From positions 1 to 31,670 of the forward strand of contig JBFGZS010000055.1 of assembly GCA_041586615.1 (NCBI GenBank): a stretch of 31,670 nucleotides of DNA, read 5' to 3'. Of the stretch, positions 23,639-31,625 are shown one piece after another. The number at the start of each line of letters is the position of its first letter. The first letter of the stretch is position 1. A program made the translations under genes and the position numbers. The stretch comes from Motiliproteus sp041586615 (GTDB lineage: Bacteria > Pseudomonadota > Gammaproteobacteria > Pseudomonadales > Balneatricaceae). The notes below the pieces were generated by a model that made no database searches, was not told where the DNA came from, and saw only the letters and a program-made list of their open reading frames with translations.

Positions 23639-24451
23639 TTAAAAGTACGTATGGATCAACCGCTCGATTGCCGTCAGCGTTTCCGTTTCGTCCGTCAACG
23701 GCTGCGCCATACAGGCGACGCAGGCTTCACGATGGCTAAGACCCGACTTGATCATCATGGCGGTATAGATCAACAAACGTGTCGATGCCGCCTCTTCCAG
23801 GTCATGATCTTTTAAGCGGCGCAGATCATTACCCAGCGCCACCAGTTGCTGGGCGCTCTGCTTGTCGATGCCCGACTCCTGACAAACGATGACAACTTCT
23901 TGCTCGGGGGCAGGGTAAGCAAAACTCAATGCAACAAAACGCTGACGGGTACTCGGCTTAAGCCCTTTCATCAGATTCTGGTAACCCGGGTTATAGGAGA
24001 TCACCAGCATAAAGTCCGGATGGGCTTCGATCATTTCGCCGGTCCGCTCAATCGGCAGCACGCGGCGGTGATCCGACAGCGGGTGCAGCACAACGGTCGT
24101 ATCTTTGCGCGCCTCGACCACTTCATCCAGATAGCAGATTCCGCCTTCCCGTACCGCCCGGGTCAGCGGCCCATCTTGCCAATAGGTCCCCTCGGCACCA
24201 ATCAGGTGACGCCCGACCAGATCGGCCGCAGTCAGGTCATCGTGACAGGCCACGGTATGCACCGTCCGTCCAAGCTGCTGGGCCATGGACTCAACAAAGC
24301 GCGTCTTGCCACACCCGGTTGGCCCCTTTATCAAGACCGGCAATCGGTTAGCGGCAGCGGTTTTAAATATTTCGATCTCACGCCCCTGGGGTAAATAATG
24401 ACGGCGAAAAGGCTGCGCAGATGTCTTGTCTAGGGAACTATCGTGGCTCAT
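23639..24451 (-). CDS. norQ: NorQ, MoxR/CbbQ-type AAA+ ATPase
   Basis: A 270-aa cytoplasmic AAA+ ATPase. Walker A is GPTGCGKT (43-50), Walker B is GGICYLDEV (103-111), and sensor 1 is in LVISYNPGYQNLMKG. Full length for NorQ/NirQ/CbbQ (about 260-270). With the VWA partner NorD it forms a chaperone that installs the non-haem iron in NorB. AGG lies 8 nt before the ATG. It follows norD by 69 nt. Confidence 0.92.
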   Translation of the reverse strand: MSHDSSLDKTSAQPFRRHYLPQGREIEIFKTAAANRLPVLIKGPTGCGKTRFVESMAQQLGRTVHTVACHDDLTAADLVGRHLIGAEGTYWQDGPLTRAVREGGICYLDEVVEARKDTTVVLHPLSDHRRVLPIERTGEMIEAHPDFMLVISYNPGYQNLMKGLKPSTRQRFVALSFAYPAPEQEVVIVCQESGIDKQSAQQLVALGNDLRRLKDHDLEEAASTRLLIYTAMMIKSGLSHREACVACMAQPLTDETETLTAIERLIHTYF

Positions 24452-24520
24452 AAAAATAACCTCAGTATCGGTAGGTCAGTGGGATGTTGCGCCCACCCTA
24501 ATCTTGCTTTAAGCACGACG

Positions 24521-26347
24521 TCACAACGACGTACCCGTTAAATTTAGGTAAAGCTGGGGCAACAACAACGGCAAGCGATCGATATCACTGATCACCGCAT
24601 AGCCCTGGTCACCAAACAGATAAGGCAAGTACTCGTTACCCTTGGCATCGATGGTGACGCAAAACGGCTGCAGACCAAGTTTCTTCGCCTCGAGCACGGC
24701 CTGACGGGTATCTTCGATGCCATAACGGCCCTCATAGCGGTCAAGATCATTGGGTTTGCCGTCAGAAAGAATCAACAACAGACGCTGCTGCGCTTTTTGC
24801 TGCTTAAGAATCATGGCCGATTGACGAATGGCAGCACCCATACGGGTGTAAAACCCGGGCTTTACCGCCAACAGCCGGCCCCGTGCTTCATCGCCGTACG
24901 GCTCATCAAAATTTTTCAGCAGCTGATAGCGCACCTGCTTGTTACGAATCGACGAGAAGCCATAAATGGCAAAGGGATCTTTGGTGCCAGACATCGCCTC
25001 GCCGAAGAGCACCATGGTGTCGCGTATAACGTCGATCACCCGCTGATCGGCACTCAACCCCGCGTCGGTGGACATGGACAGATCGGCCAGCAACAAACAG
25101 GCCAAATCACGCTTGGGATTATTTCGCGCCAGGTAAAGATCCTGGTGGGTTTCACTGCGTACCGGCTGTGTCTTAAGATCCAGCCAGGCATCCATATCGA
25201 TCTCATCGCCATCGGGCTGACGCCGCTGCCAGCTGCGTTGCGGGCGCAACATCGAGAAGCGATTTTTCAAGGTTCTGGCCTGACGACGCAGACGCTCTGG
25301 AATCGGTTCTGGCAGCGCCTGATCAGCCAACATCGGCTGCAGCAGGCAATAGTCGGCCAGCAGCACTTGCTTACGGTAATCCCATTCGGGCAAACGGATG
25401 CCGTCGCCGAGCGGTAAATCATCATTCTGTGGCGCGGGCAGGTCCATATCAAACTTAATCCGTGACGCACCTGCCCGACGTTTTCGTGACAAACTGATAA
25501 TATCCAGGTCATCAGCAGCCGAGCTCAGGTCCTCGTCAAGATTTTCCTCCTGGCAGCGGTCCAACTCCACCTGCTCGGCCCAGCTGAACAGACATTCCAG
25601 TTTGAAGACCAACAAGCCATCGGTCTGCTTGCTGTCGTCAAAACGTTCCGCCTGCTTGCGTCCACCATCGAGAGACTCTTCCGCGCGGCCGCCCTCGCCC
25701 TGCTCATCCAGATCATCTTCGGCTTCCACGTTTAACCCGCGTAGTGGCGCCGGATAGATCCACAGCGGTACCGGTATCGGATCACCGGCAGCGATAGGCA
25801 TCTGCTTAAGACTACCGGGATCGCGAATCGCTTGCTGGATGGCAGCTTCGCGTACTTTTACCGCCCCGGACAACGTGTCCAAAGCGGGGCGTATCGCCAG
25901 GGTCGCCTCGGCGAGACGCCGATAATCGGCAGCCAAACCCGGTCGCCGCTGCAGCAACGCGCGCGTCGCCGATTGATTGTCGTGAAACCAATGACGGATC
26001 GACGGCAACTCAGCCGCCAACGCCGCCAACCAGAAATACAGAGCGCTGTTTAGCGATGCCTCGGGGTAGAGAGCCAGGCTTAGGGGCAGCTTCAGACTGC
26101 GATCATCTTGCCAGGCAACCGCACAGCGACGATGCGTACCTGCCAATCGCTGCACCAGCCGACGACGGGTATTAAACAAGCGCTCATCCGCCCCTTCAAT
26201 GGCCCGCCCCGGCTCACCGCCCAACGCACGGTAATAAGGCGCCAACTGCCCGTGTAGTGCTGCCAACTCGACCCGCGCGATCTCGTGATCGGTGCGTGCC
26301 TGTCGGGTAATCATTTTGTGCCAGATACCGCCTACAAATTCTTCCAT
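24521..26347 (-). CDS. norD: NorD, VWA-domain maturation protein
   Basis: A 608-aa soluble protein. The C-terminal von Willebrand A domain begins near 412 with the MIDAS motif DLSMS (Asp422, Ser424, Ser426). The N-terminal helical part and an acidic linker (about 206-290, rich in Asp and Glu) match NorD. It works with NorQ in activating NorBC. The ATG at 26347 has GAGG 6 nt upstream. A 255-nt gap with a hairpin and a tandem repeat separates it from norB. Confidence 0.92.
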   Translation of the reverse strand: MEEFVGGIWHKMITRQARTDHEIARVELAALHGQLAPYYRALGGEPGRAIEGADERLFNTRRRLVQRLAGTHRRCAVAWQDDRSLKLPLSLALYPEASLNSALYFWLAALAAELPSIRHWFHDNQSATRALLQRRPGLAADYRRLAEATLAIRPALDTLSGAVKVREAAIQQAIRDPGSLKQMPIAAGDPIPVPLWIYPAPLRGLNVEAEDDLDEQGEGGRAEESLDGGRKQAERFDDSKQTDGLLVFKLECLFSWAEQVELDRCQEENLDEDLSSAADDLDIISLSRKRRAGASRIKFDMDLPAPQNDDLPLGDGIRLPEWDYRKQVLLADYCLLQPMLADQALPEPIPERLRRQARTLKNRFSMLRPQRSWQRRQPDGDEIDMDAWLDLKTQPVRSETHQDLYLARNNPKRDLACLLLADLSMSTDAGLSADQRVIDVIRDTMVLFGEAMSGTKDPFAIYGFSSIRNKQVRYQLLKNFDEPYGDEARGRLLAVKPGFYTRMGAAIRQSAMILKQQKAQQRLLLILSDGKPNDLDRYEGRYGIEDTRQAVLEAKKLGLQPFCVTIDAKGNEYLPYLFGDQGYAVISDIDRLPLLLPQLYLNLTGTSL

Positions 26348-26470
26348 TTAACACCTCTATCGGCTGGTTAAGCGTTGCCGATCAGGGTTGCACACCCGCT
26401 GTGCGCAGTCCTGATGGACCTCGGTAACCTCCCCCGGTCTCAGGGAGCCATGCTTCAGTTCGGTTGGGAA

Positions 26471-26498
26471 TGTAGGGGGTCAAGAGAAGCCCCCTACA
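26471..26498 (-). promoter_or_regulatory. Stem-loop between norB and norD
   Basis: TGTAGGGGG (26471-26479) and CCCCCTACA (26490-26498) form a perfect 9-bp stem with a 10-nt loop. In the leftward nor transcript it lies after norB and before norD. No T-run follows, so it more likely protects the norCB message or reduces readthrough than terminates fully. Confidence 0.65.
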
Positions 26499-26542
26499 TT
26501 CAATGCTTACTACATTCAATGCTTACTACATTCAATGCTTGC
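26495..26542. repeat. 16-bp tandem repeat, three copies
   Basis: TACATTCAATGCTTAC occurs at 26495-26510 and 26511-26526, and with one change at 26527-26542, adjoining the norB-norD stem-loop. Its first four bases form part of the stem. Confidence 0.9.
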
Positions 26543-26602
26543 TGCTACCACTGCTGACCCCTATCAATCATGACAACTACGGGGCAGCCGTGGCAGGGCA
26601 AA

Positions 26603-28030
26603 TCAGCTGCAGCTACCACAGCACACGCCCGGTTGCTCCTGCTCGTCGCTTACCGCGACCACTCGACCACCGACAAAGAAGCTGGCGAAGTAGGCCAACA
26701 GCCCGACGAAGAAGCTCAGACCAAAGCACAGACGTACCCAGTAGAAAGGCATCAGCTTGTCCTGGGTCATCATAAAGCTCAGTGCCATGCTATCTTCTGG
26801 CAAACGCTGTAGCGCGACTTGATAGGCACCTGCCACGGTCAGCGCCAGGGTGATACCCAGCATGCTTAGACACATGGTCCAGAAAGCAAAGCGCTCGACT
26901 TTTTGCGCAGCCTGCGAGTTACCCTGTAAACGTCCACGCATAATGGGCATCGCATAGGAGATAATGGTCATCACGATCATGGCGTACGCACCGAAGAACG
27001 CGAGGTGCCCATGGGCTGCCGTAATCTGCGAACCGTGAGTGTAATAGTTCACGGGTGCCAGAGTATGAATAAAGCCCCATACGCCCGCGCCTAAGAAAGC
27101 CATAACGGCGGTACCCAGCGCCCAGGTTGTAGCGATCTGGTTGCCATGGTCATGCCGACGCTGACGCACCATGCGGAAGGCGAACAACACCATCATAAAG
27201 AAGGGGATCGGCTCCAATGCAGAGAAGATGGACCCCAACCACAGCCAGTAAGGCCCAGGGCCGATCCAGAAGAAATGGTGCCCCATACCGATCAGGCCAG
27301 ATATCAGCGCCATAGCGATAATGACGTACAACCACTTCTCGATCACTTCACGGTCAACACCGGTCACTTTGATCAGGGTAAAGGCCAGGATCGCACCCAT
27401 GATCAGCTCCCACACACCTTCAACCCACAGATGCACCACAAACCACCAGAAGTACTTATCCAGCGCCAGGTTCTCTGGGTTATAAAATGCAAACAGCCAA
27501 AACACCGCCAGACCGATCAGTCCGGTAATCAACACCATATTGATCACCGTCTTGCGACCCTTGAGGATAGTCATGCCGATATTGTAGATAAAACCCAACA
27601 CCACGATGGCGATACCGATCTTGGTAATGGTCGGCTGCTCAAGGAACTCGCGTCCCATGGTCGGCAACAGGTGGTTATAGGTGATCTCCGCCAGCTTGGC
27701 GTACGGCACCAACAAATAACCGAGAATCGTCGCCACACCTGCCGCGGCAAACACCCAGAACAGCACCCGCGCCAACAGAGGACTGTGCAACTCAGTGTCA
27801 GACTCTTCCGGCACCAGGTAATACGAGGCGCCCATAAAGCCAAACAGCAACCAAACGATAAGCAGATTAGTGTGCACCATGCGCGCTACGTTGAACGGCA
27901 GATAGGGAAACAGGAAGTCTCCGACGATATATTGCAGGCCCATGATCAACCCGAACAGAATCTGTCCGGCGAACAGTGCCAGGGCGAAGATAAAATACGG
28001 CTTCGCCACCGCTTGTGATTGAAATTTCAT
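26603..28030 (-). CDS. norB: Nitric oxide reductase large subunit NorB
   Basis: A 475-aa, twelve-helix catalytic subunit of cytochrome c-type NO reductase, converting 2 NO to N2O at the periplasmic side of the inner membrane. Key residues are present: low-spin haem ligands His53 and His342, haem b3 His340, FeB ligands His200, His251, His252 and Glu204, and conserved Glu208 and Glu273, in HLWVEGVWELIMG and MGHHFFWIG. The C-terminus ends with an unusual cysteine-rich tail, GVCCGSCS, not part of the core enzyme. The ATG at 28030 is supported by GAGGGG upstream and the normal N-terminus; 13 nt separate it from norC. Confidence 0.96.
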   Translation of the reverse strand: MKFQSQAVAKPYFIFALALFAGQILFGLIMGLQYIVGDFLFPYLPFNVARMVHTNLLIVWLLFGFMGASYYLVPEESDTELHSPLLARVLFWVFAAAGVATILGYLLVPYAKLAEITYNHLLPTMGREFLEQPTITKIGIAIVVLGFIYNIGMTILKGRKTVINMVLITGLIGLAVFWLFAFYNPENLALDKYFWWFVVHLWVEGVWELIMGAILAFTLIKVTGVDREVIEKWLYVIIAMALISGLIGMGHHFFWIGPGPYWLWLGSIFSALEPIPFFMMVLFAFRMVRQRRHDHGNQIATTWALGTAVMAFLGAGVWGFIHTLAPVNYYTHGSQITAAHGHLAFFGAYAMIVMTIISYAMPIMRGRLQGNSQAAQKVERFAFWTMCLSMLGITLALTVAGAYQVALQRLPEDSMALSFMMTQDKLMPFYWVRLCFGLSFFVGLLAYFASFFVGGRVVAVSDEQEQPGVCCGSCS

Positions 28031-28043
28031 CGCTACCCCTCGT

Positions 28044-28490
28044 TTAACCTTGCTTATTCGGTGGCCAGTCATTGTCATTGATGCGCGAGGTCCAGATCAG
28101 GAAGTTGGACAGATCCACGACCTGCTCATCCTTCAGATGAAACTGCGGCATCTTACGACGACCTTCTGACGCAATCGGTTGCATGGCCATCCAGGACTTC
28201 ATGAACATCCGGAAATTTTCTTCATTACCCTGACCATAACGGTCATAGACGTTAGCCAGCTCCGGTGCGAAGTACGCCCCTTCGCCCATCAGGCTGTGAC
28301 AGCCGATACAGTTATTGTTTTCCCAGACTTCTTTGCCCCGTGCGACCGACTCGGTAATATTTTCCCGGTGATCCCGCTTGGGAAGCTCCAGCATGGTGTC
28401 GAATGTCAAACCTAACAGCACCAGGAAGAAAAACACCCCGCCGCCGTAGTAGATATTTCTGGCCATGCCCTTGTTAAAGCTGTCAGCCAT
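28044..28490 (-). CDS. norC: Nitric oxide reductase cytochrome c subunit NorC
   Basis: A 148-aa subunit with one N-terminal TM anchor (about 13-31) and a periplasmic c-type haem domain: CIGCH at 61-65 and the probable Met ligand in RRKMPQF (Met114). It receives electrons from periplasmic cytochromes or cupredoxins and passes them to NorB. Length and motifs are typical. GGAG lies 7 nt before the ATG. It is the first gene of the leftward nor operon, facing norR. Confidence 0.96.
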   Translation of the reverse strand: MADSFNKGMARNIYYGGGVFFFLVLLGLTFDTMLELPKRDHRENITESVARGKEVWENNNCIGCHSLMGEGAYFAPELANVYDRYGQGNEENFRMFMKSWMAMQPIASEGRRKMPQFHLKDEQVVDLSNFLIWTSRINDNDWPPNKQG

Positions 28491-28621
28491 TAGCTTTCTC
28501 CCGCCTGTTCATTGTTAAATTCCCCGTCTCACCCTTGCCTTGCTGGCCTACGTGTCTTACTAACCTACACCCCTTCACCTGCCCATACTCACTCCTCGGC
28601 ACTACGTGTTTCCCTATACAT

Positions 28622-28637
28622 ATCAATTTGCATGCCA
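28622..28637 (-). promoter_or_regulatory. Sigma-54 promoter candidate for norCB
   Basis: Read leftward the site is TGGCATGCAAATTGAT, fitting the -24/-12 pattern TGGCAC-N5-TTGCA except that the -12 element has GA instead of GC. It lies about 130 bp before norC and about 70-100 bp from the three NorR-type sites, a normal geometry for NorR-activated genes. Confidence 0.6.
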
Positions 28638-28679
28638 ACTTTTATATTGTTGTTTTTATTGAAGATTTGATTTATGGTT

Positions 28680-28735
28680 GTCATATTGATACAAACAATG
28701 CGCAGTCTTAATGACAACATATCGGTCATAAAGAC
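28680..28735. promoter_or_regulatory. Three NorR-type enhancer sites
   Basis: GTCTTAATGAC (28705-28715) and GTCATAAAGAC (28725-28735) both fit GT-N7-AC. GTCATATTGATAC (28680-28692) is a related dyad with N9. Centres are about 24 and 20 bp apart, two helical turns, as in characterised NorR enhancers with three sites. Confidence 0.65.
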
Positions 28736-28750
28736 AACACAAGGAGCACA

Positions 28751-30343
28751 ATGACCACGCCTGTCTTTTTCTCGATGCTGACCTCCATCGTTGCCGACTT
28801 ATCGCGCGACCTGCCGGTAAACCAGCGCTACCAGCGCCTGCTGGAAGCCATTCGGCAACTATTCCCCTGCGATGCCGCGGCTTTGCTGCAACTGGATGAC
28901 AAGCATCTGACGCCCCTGGCCATTTACGGTTTAAGCGATGACAGCATGGGGCGCCGCTTTGTGGTTACCGAACATCCACGCCTGGCACGCTTACTCGCGT
29001 CCCGGGAACCGGTACGGTTCGCCGCCGATTCCACCCTGCCCGACCCCTACGACGGTCTGGTTGAGACGGCCGATCATCAGCTGCATGTTCACGACTGCAT
29101 GGGGGTTTCGTTGTATATCGATGGGCGTCCCTGGGGGGTGCTGACGCTGGATGCTCTACGACCGGGCTCCTTTGATGATATCGACTCGCAACAGCTACGA
29201 ACCTTTATCAGCCTCACAGAGGCCACGGTAAAAGCCGCCGCACGGATGGATGCCCTGCAAGCCATAGCCCTGAAGGAACAGCAAGTCTCGAAAGCGTTAT
29301 TGGATGAAGGCGACAGTCGCACCGAGCTGATCGGCGAAAGCGCCATTATGCGCCGCCTTAAAGAAGAGATCGCCATTGTTGCACAGTCCCATCTGACCGT
29401 ACTGGTGCTGGGAGAAACCGGCGTCGGCAAAGAGCTGGTCGCGCGTCAGGTGCACTATCGCTCGACGCGGCATGATCGTCCCCTGGTATACGTCAACTGC
29501 GCGGCGTTACCGGAGACCATTGCCGAAAGTGAACTGTTCGGTCATATCAAGGGCGCCTTCACCGGCGCCGGAAACGATCGGGCCGGTAAATTTGAGATTG
29601 CCGATGGGGGCACCCTGTTCCTCGATGAAGTCGGCGAATTACCGCTGTCGATCCAGGCAAAACTGCTGCGAGCGCTGCAGAGCGGGGAAATCCAGCGGGT
29701 TGGTAGTGATCGACATATAGAAGTGGACACCCGTATCGTCGCCGCCACGAATCGTGATCTGACTCTGGAGGTAAACGAAGGTCGCTTTCGTGCCGATCTC
29801 TACCACCGTCTCAGTGTTTACCCGGTGATCGTACCGCCGCTACGCGAACGCGAGCGCGATATCCTGCTCCTGGCCGGCTACCTACTGGAAGCAAACCAGC
29901 ATCGACTCGGCGTACGGGGATTACGACTCGGCGAGGATGCGCGCCAGATCCTGCTGAGCTACCGTTGGCCAGGCAACGTGCGCGAACTCGAGCACTTACT
30001 GAGCCGCGCGGCATTACGGGCAATAAGCACCCAAGGACGAGACCAGCGCACGGTGACACTGAACGCCAATCACCTCGGCCTCGACTCAGCCGATTTAGCC
30101 ACGCCAACATCGGCTGGCTTACCGGCAGCGGCAGCGGCCGCAACAGAACTCAACAAACGCCCTGGCGAGCTATTGAGCCACGATGAAACGCTCAAGAGCC
30201 TCACCGACCAGTTTCAACAGCGCCTGATAAACGCCGCGTTATCGGCCAACCAGAACAACCAGTCCGCCACCGCCAAGGCGCTGGGCGTGGACCGCAGCAA
30301 TCTTAATCGCTTGCTAAAGCGCCTCGCGATCAAGATCGAATAG
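28751..30343 (+). CDS. norR: NorR-type NO-responsive sigma-54 activator
   Basis: A 530-aa regulator. The N-terminal GAF domain (about 20-160) keeps residues matching the E. coli NorR iron site: DPYD (Asp98, Asp101), HDC (His114, Cys116) and LTLD (Asp134). The AAA+ domain has Walker A GETGVGKE (221-228), the sigma-54 contact loop GAFTGA (268-273) and Walker B GGTLFLDEVGELP. The C-terminal Fis-type HTH includes SATAKALGVDRSNLNRLLKR. NO binding to non-haem iron relieves repression of the ATPase, which opens sigma-54 promoters such as the one before norC. AAGGAG lies 4 nt before the ATG. It is divergent from norCBDQEF. Confidence 0.93.
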   Translation: MTTPVFFSMLTSIVADLSRDLPVNQRYQRLLEAIRQLFPCDAAALLQLDDKHLTPLAIYGLSDDSMGRRFVVTEHPRLARLLASREPVRFAADSTLPDPYDGLVETADHQLHVHDCMGVSLYIDGRPWGVLTLDALRPGSFDDIDSQQLRTFISLTEATVKAAARMDALQAIALKEQQVSKALLDEGDSRTELIGESAIMRRLKEEIAIVAQSHLTVLVLGETGVGKELVARQVHYRSTRHDRPLVYVNCAALPETIAESELFGHIKGAFTGAGNDRAGKFEIADGGTLFLDEVGELPLSIQAKLLRALQSGEIQRVGSDRHIEVDTRIVAATNRDLTLEVNEGRFRADLYHRLSVYPVIVPPLRERERDILLLAGYLLEANQHRLGVRGLRLGEDARQILLSYRWPGNVRELEHLLSRAALRAISTQGRDQRTVTLNANHLGLDSADLATPTSAGLPAAAAAATELNKRPGELLSHDETLKSLTDQFQQRLINAALSANQNNQSATAKALGVDRSNLNRLLKRLAIKIE

Positions 30344-30363
30344 CGGTCGATAAAGCGGCTGTT

Positions 30364-30405
30364 ATTTATCGAGAGTCATTTATCGAGAGTCATTTATCGA
30401 GAATT
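30364..30405. repeat. 14-bp tandem repeat, three copies
   Basis: ATTTATCGAGAGTC at 30364-30377 and 30378-30391, then ATTTATCGAGAATT at 30392-30405, beginning 20 bp after the norR stop. Confidence 0.9.
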
Positions 30406-30594
30406 ATCTCAGAGGGCCGACCAAAAACACCGTTGGAAAGCCCTTCCTTAACCCTCCCCCTTTAACCTCGTATTTCTCGCCTCAAACAACGCTCACATTG
30501 TTGATCCCGTCTTTTGCATCACTCTCGGGTTTTTTAAGGTTCATTTAAGGGAGCCCTGGTTACGCTGCATACAGTCGAATAGAGGAGCGCCGAC

Positions 30595-30642
30595 ATGAAA
30601 AGCAGCAACACGACCAACATTCGCCACGGCAGCATCATCTAG
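30595..30642 (+). CDS. Possible 15-aa micro-ORF
   Basis: MKSSNTTNIRHGSII followed by TAG, with GAGGAG 7 nt upstream of the ATG. The strong ribosome binding site is the only support. It could be a leader peptide, a bacteriocin-like or cofactor-type precursor, or the surviving start of a deleted gene. No neighbouring modification gene is visible. Confidence 0.25.
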   Translation: MKSSNTTNIRHGSII

Positions 30643-30858
30643 GCTTCAAAACTGTGATTCCAAAATAGTGCGGCCTACCGCCAGGAGCATTGATTACCGT
30701 CAACGGATTGTCACTCATATTAGCAATGCCATTTAAAACCCACCTTCGGCCTTTACAAGCAACAGGCAATGCTCTAAAAACCCCTTTCCCCGCTAATAAC
30801 GTTTGGTTACATCGCTTCGGCATCAGGTCGATCTAACCAAGTCCCACATGGAGTTCCA

Positions 30859-31143
30859 ATGTACACCCATTCTTCTGATAGAGCAGTGTTAACCGCGCTG
30901 ATGCGGCGCCTGGCAAAACAGCGACTACCCCGCGCACAGGCACTGCTCACTCAGGTTGAAAGTGGTATCCCGCTCAGCGAGTATGACATCTCATTTCTTG
31001 AGCACGTTCTGTCAGATACCCGCTCCATATTACCGCTGATGGACAGAAACCCGGCCTATCAAAACCTCTACGCGCAAATCATCCTGCTATACGGCGCAAT
31101 ATCCTGCCGTGCCCTGGATTTAGAGCAAGAAAATAAGCGCTAA
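30859..31143 (+). CDS. 94-aa hypothetical protein
   Basis: A small, soluble, probably all-helical protein: a basic N-terminal helix (VLTALMRRLAKQRLPRAQAL), then VESGIPLSEYDISFLEHVLS and NPAYQNLYAQIILLYGAISC. The ATG has GGAG 5 nt upstream and composition is coding-like. I do not recognise the family with confidence. It is in the same direction as norR but 515 bp away, and is followed by the right transposase copy. Confidence 0.7.
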   Translation: MYTHSSDRAVLTALMRRLAKQRLPRAQALLTQVESGIPLSEYDISFLEHVLSDTRSILPLMDRNPAYQNLYAQIILLYGAISCRALDLEQENKR

Positions 31144-31175
31144 ACATTCGCCATGTCGGGGAAAATAAATGGCAC

Positions 31176-31625
31176 AAAAATAAAATGGACACCCAAAATA
31201 AATATTGCCCTTTCAACAACCATCAACCACGCTTAGCGTTCACCGCTCCAGATCAAGGACTGATGCTATGCCCAAACCAAGGAAAGCCGAGGTATCCCTC
31301 GACGCCACACCCTATTACCACTGCGTCTCCCGCTGCGTACGCCGTGCCTTTCTCTGTGGTGAAGATACGCGGACGGGGACCAGCTTCGAACATCGGCGAG
31401 GCTGGATTCGTGATCGCATCATCATCCTGGCCAAACAGTTTGCTATCGATGTCTGCGCCTATGCCGTCATGCACAACCATTACCACATCGTCTTCCACGT
31501 CGATCGTGACAAGGCCGATGCCTGGGAGAGCCGCGAGGTGATCCAGCGTTGGCACAGCCTCTTCTCCGGCACGCCCCTAACCCACCGTTATCTCAACAAC
31601 GAGCCGATGACCCGCGCGGAATTAG
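31176..31625. repeat. Right arm of long inverted repeat
   Basis: Matches the reverse complement of 1-448 from the AT-rich AAAATAAAATGGACACCC leader through the transposase coding region; base 31625 corresponds to base 1. The match cannot be followed further because the left arm is cut by the window. Confidence 0.8.

Larger units (their letters stand above)
30344..30858. other. 515-bp gap after norR
   Basis: Contents seen are a 14-bp triple repeat, a weak CCCG/CGGG hairpin followed by six T around 30507-30536 (possible norR terminator), and a 15-codon frame with a good ribosome binding site at 30595. A leftward frame at 30635-30823 lacks a start signal. No larger gene is supported. Confidence 0.4.

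Noticed and set aside
23846..24394. A 182-codon open frame opposite norQ
   Set aside because: Shadow of the conserved AAA+ coding sequence on the opposite strand.
24797..25417. A 206-codon open frame opposite norD
   Set aside because: It lies entirely within norD on the other strand and has no independent coding signal.
27146..28018. A 290-codon open frame opposite norB
   Set aside because: It is antisense to a fully conserved norB; its His/Gln-rich composition is that of a complementary shadow of membrane-protein codons, and it lacks a ribosome binding site.
30635..30823. A 62-codon leftward frame between norR and the 94-aa gene
   Set aside because: The last residues look somewhat protein-like, but there is no start signal or family resemblance, and it overlaps the end of the micro-ORF.
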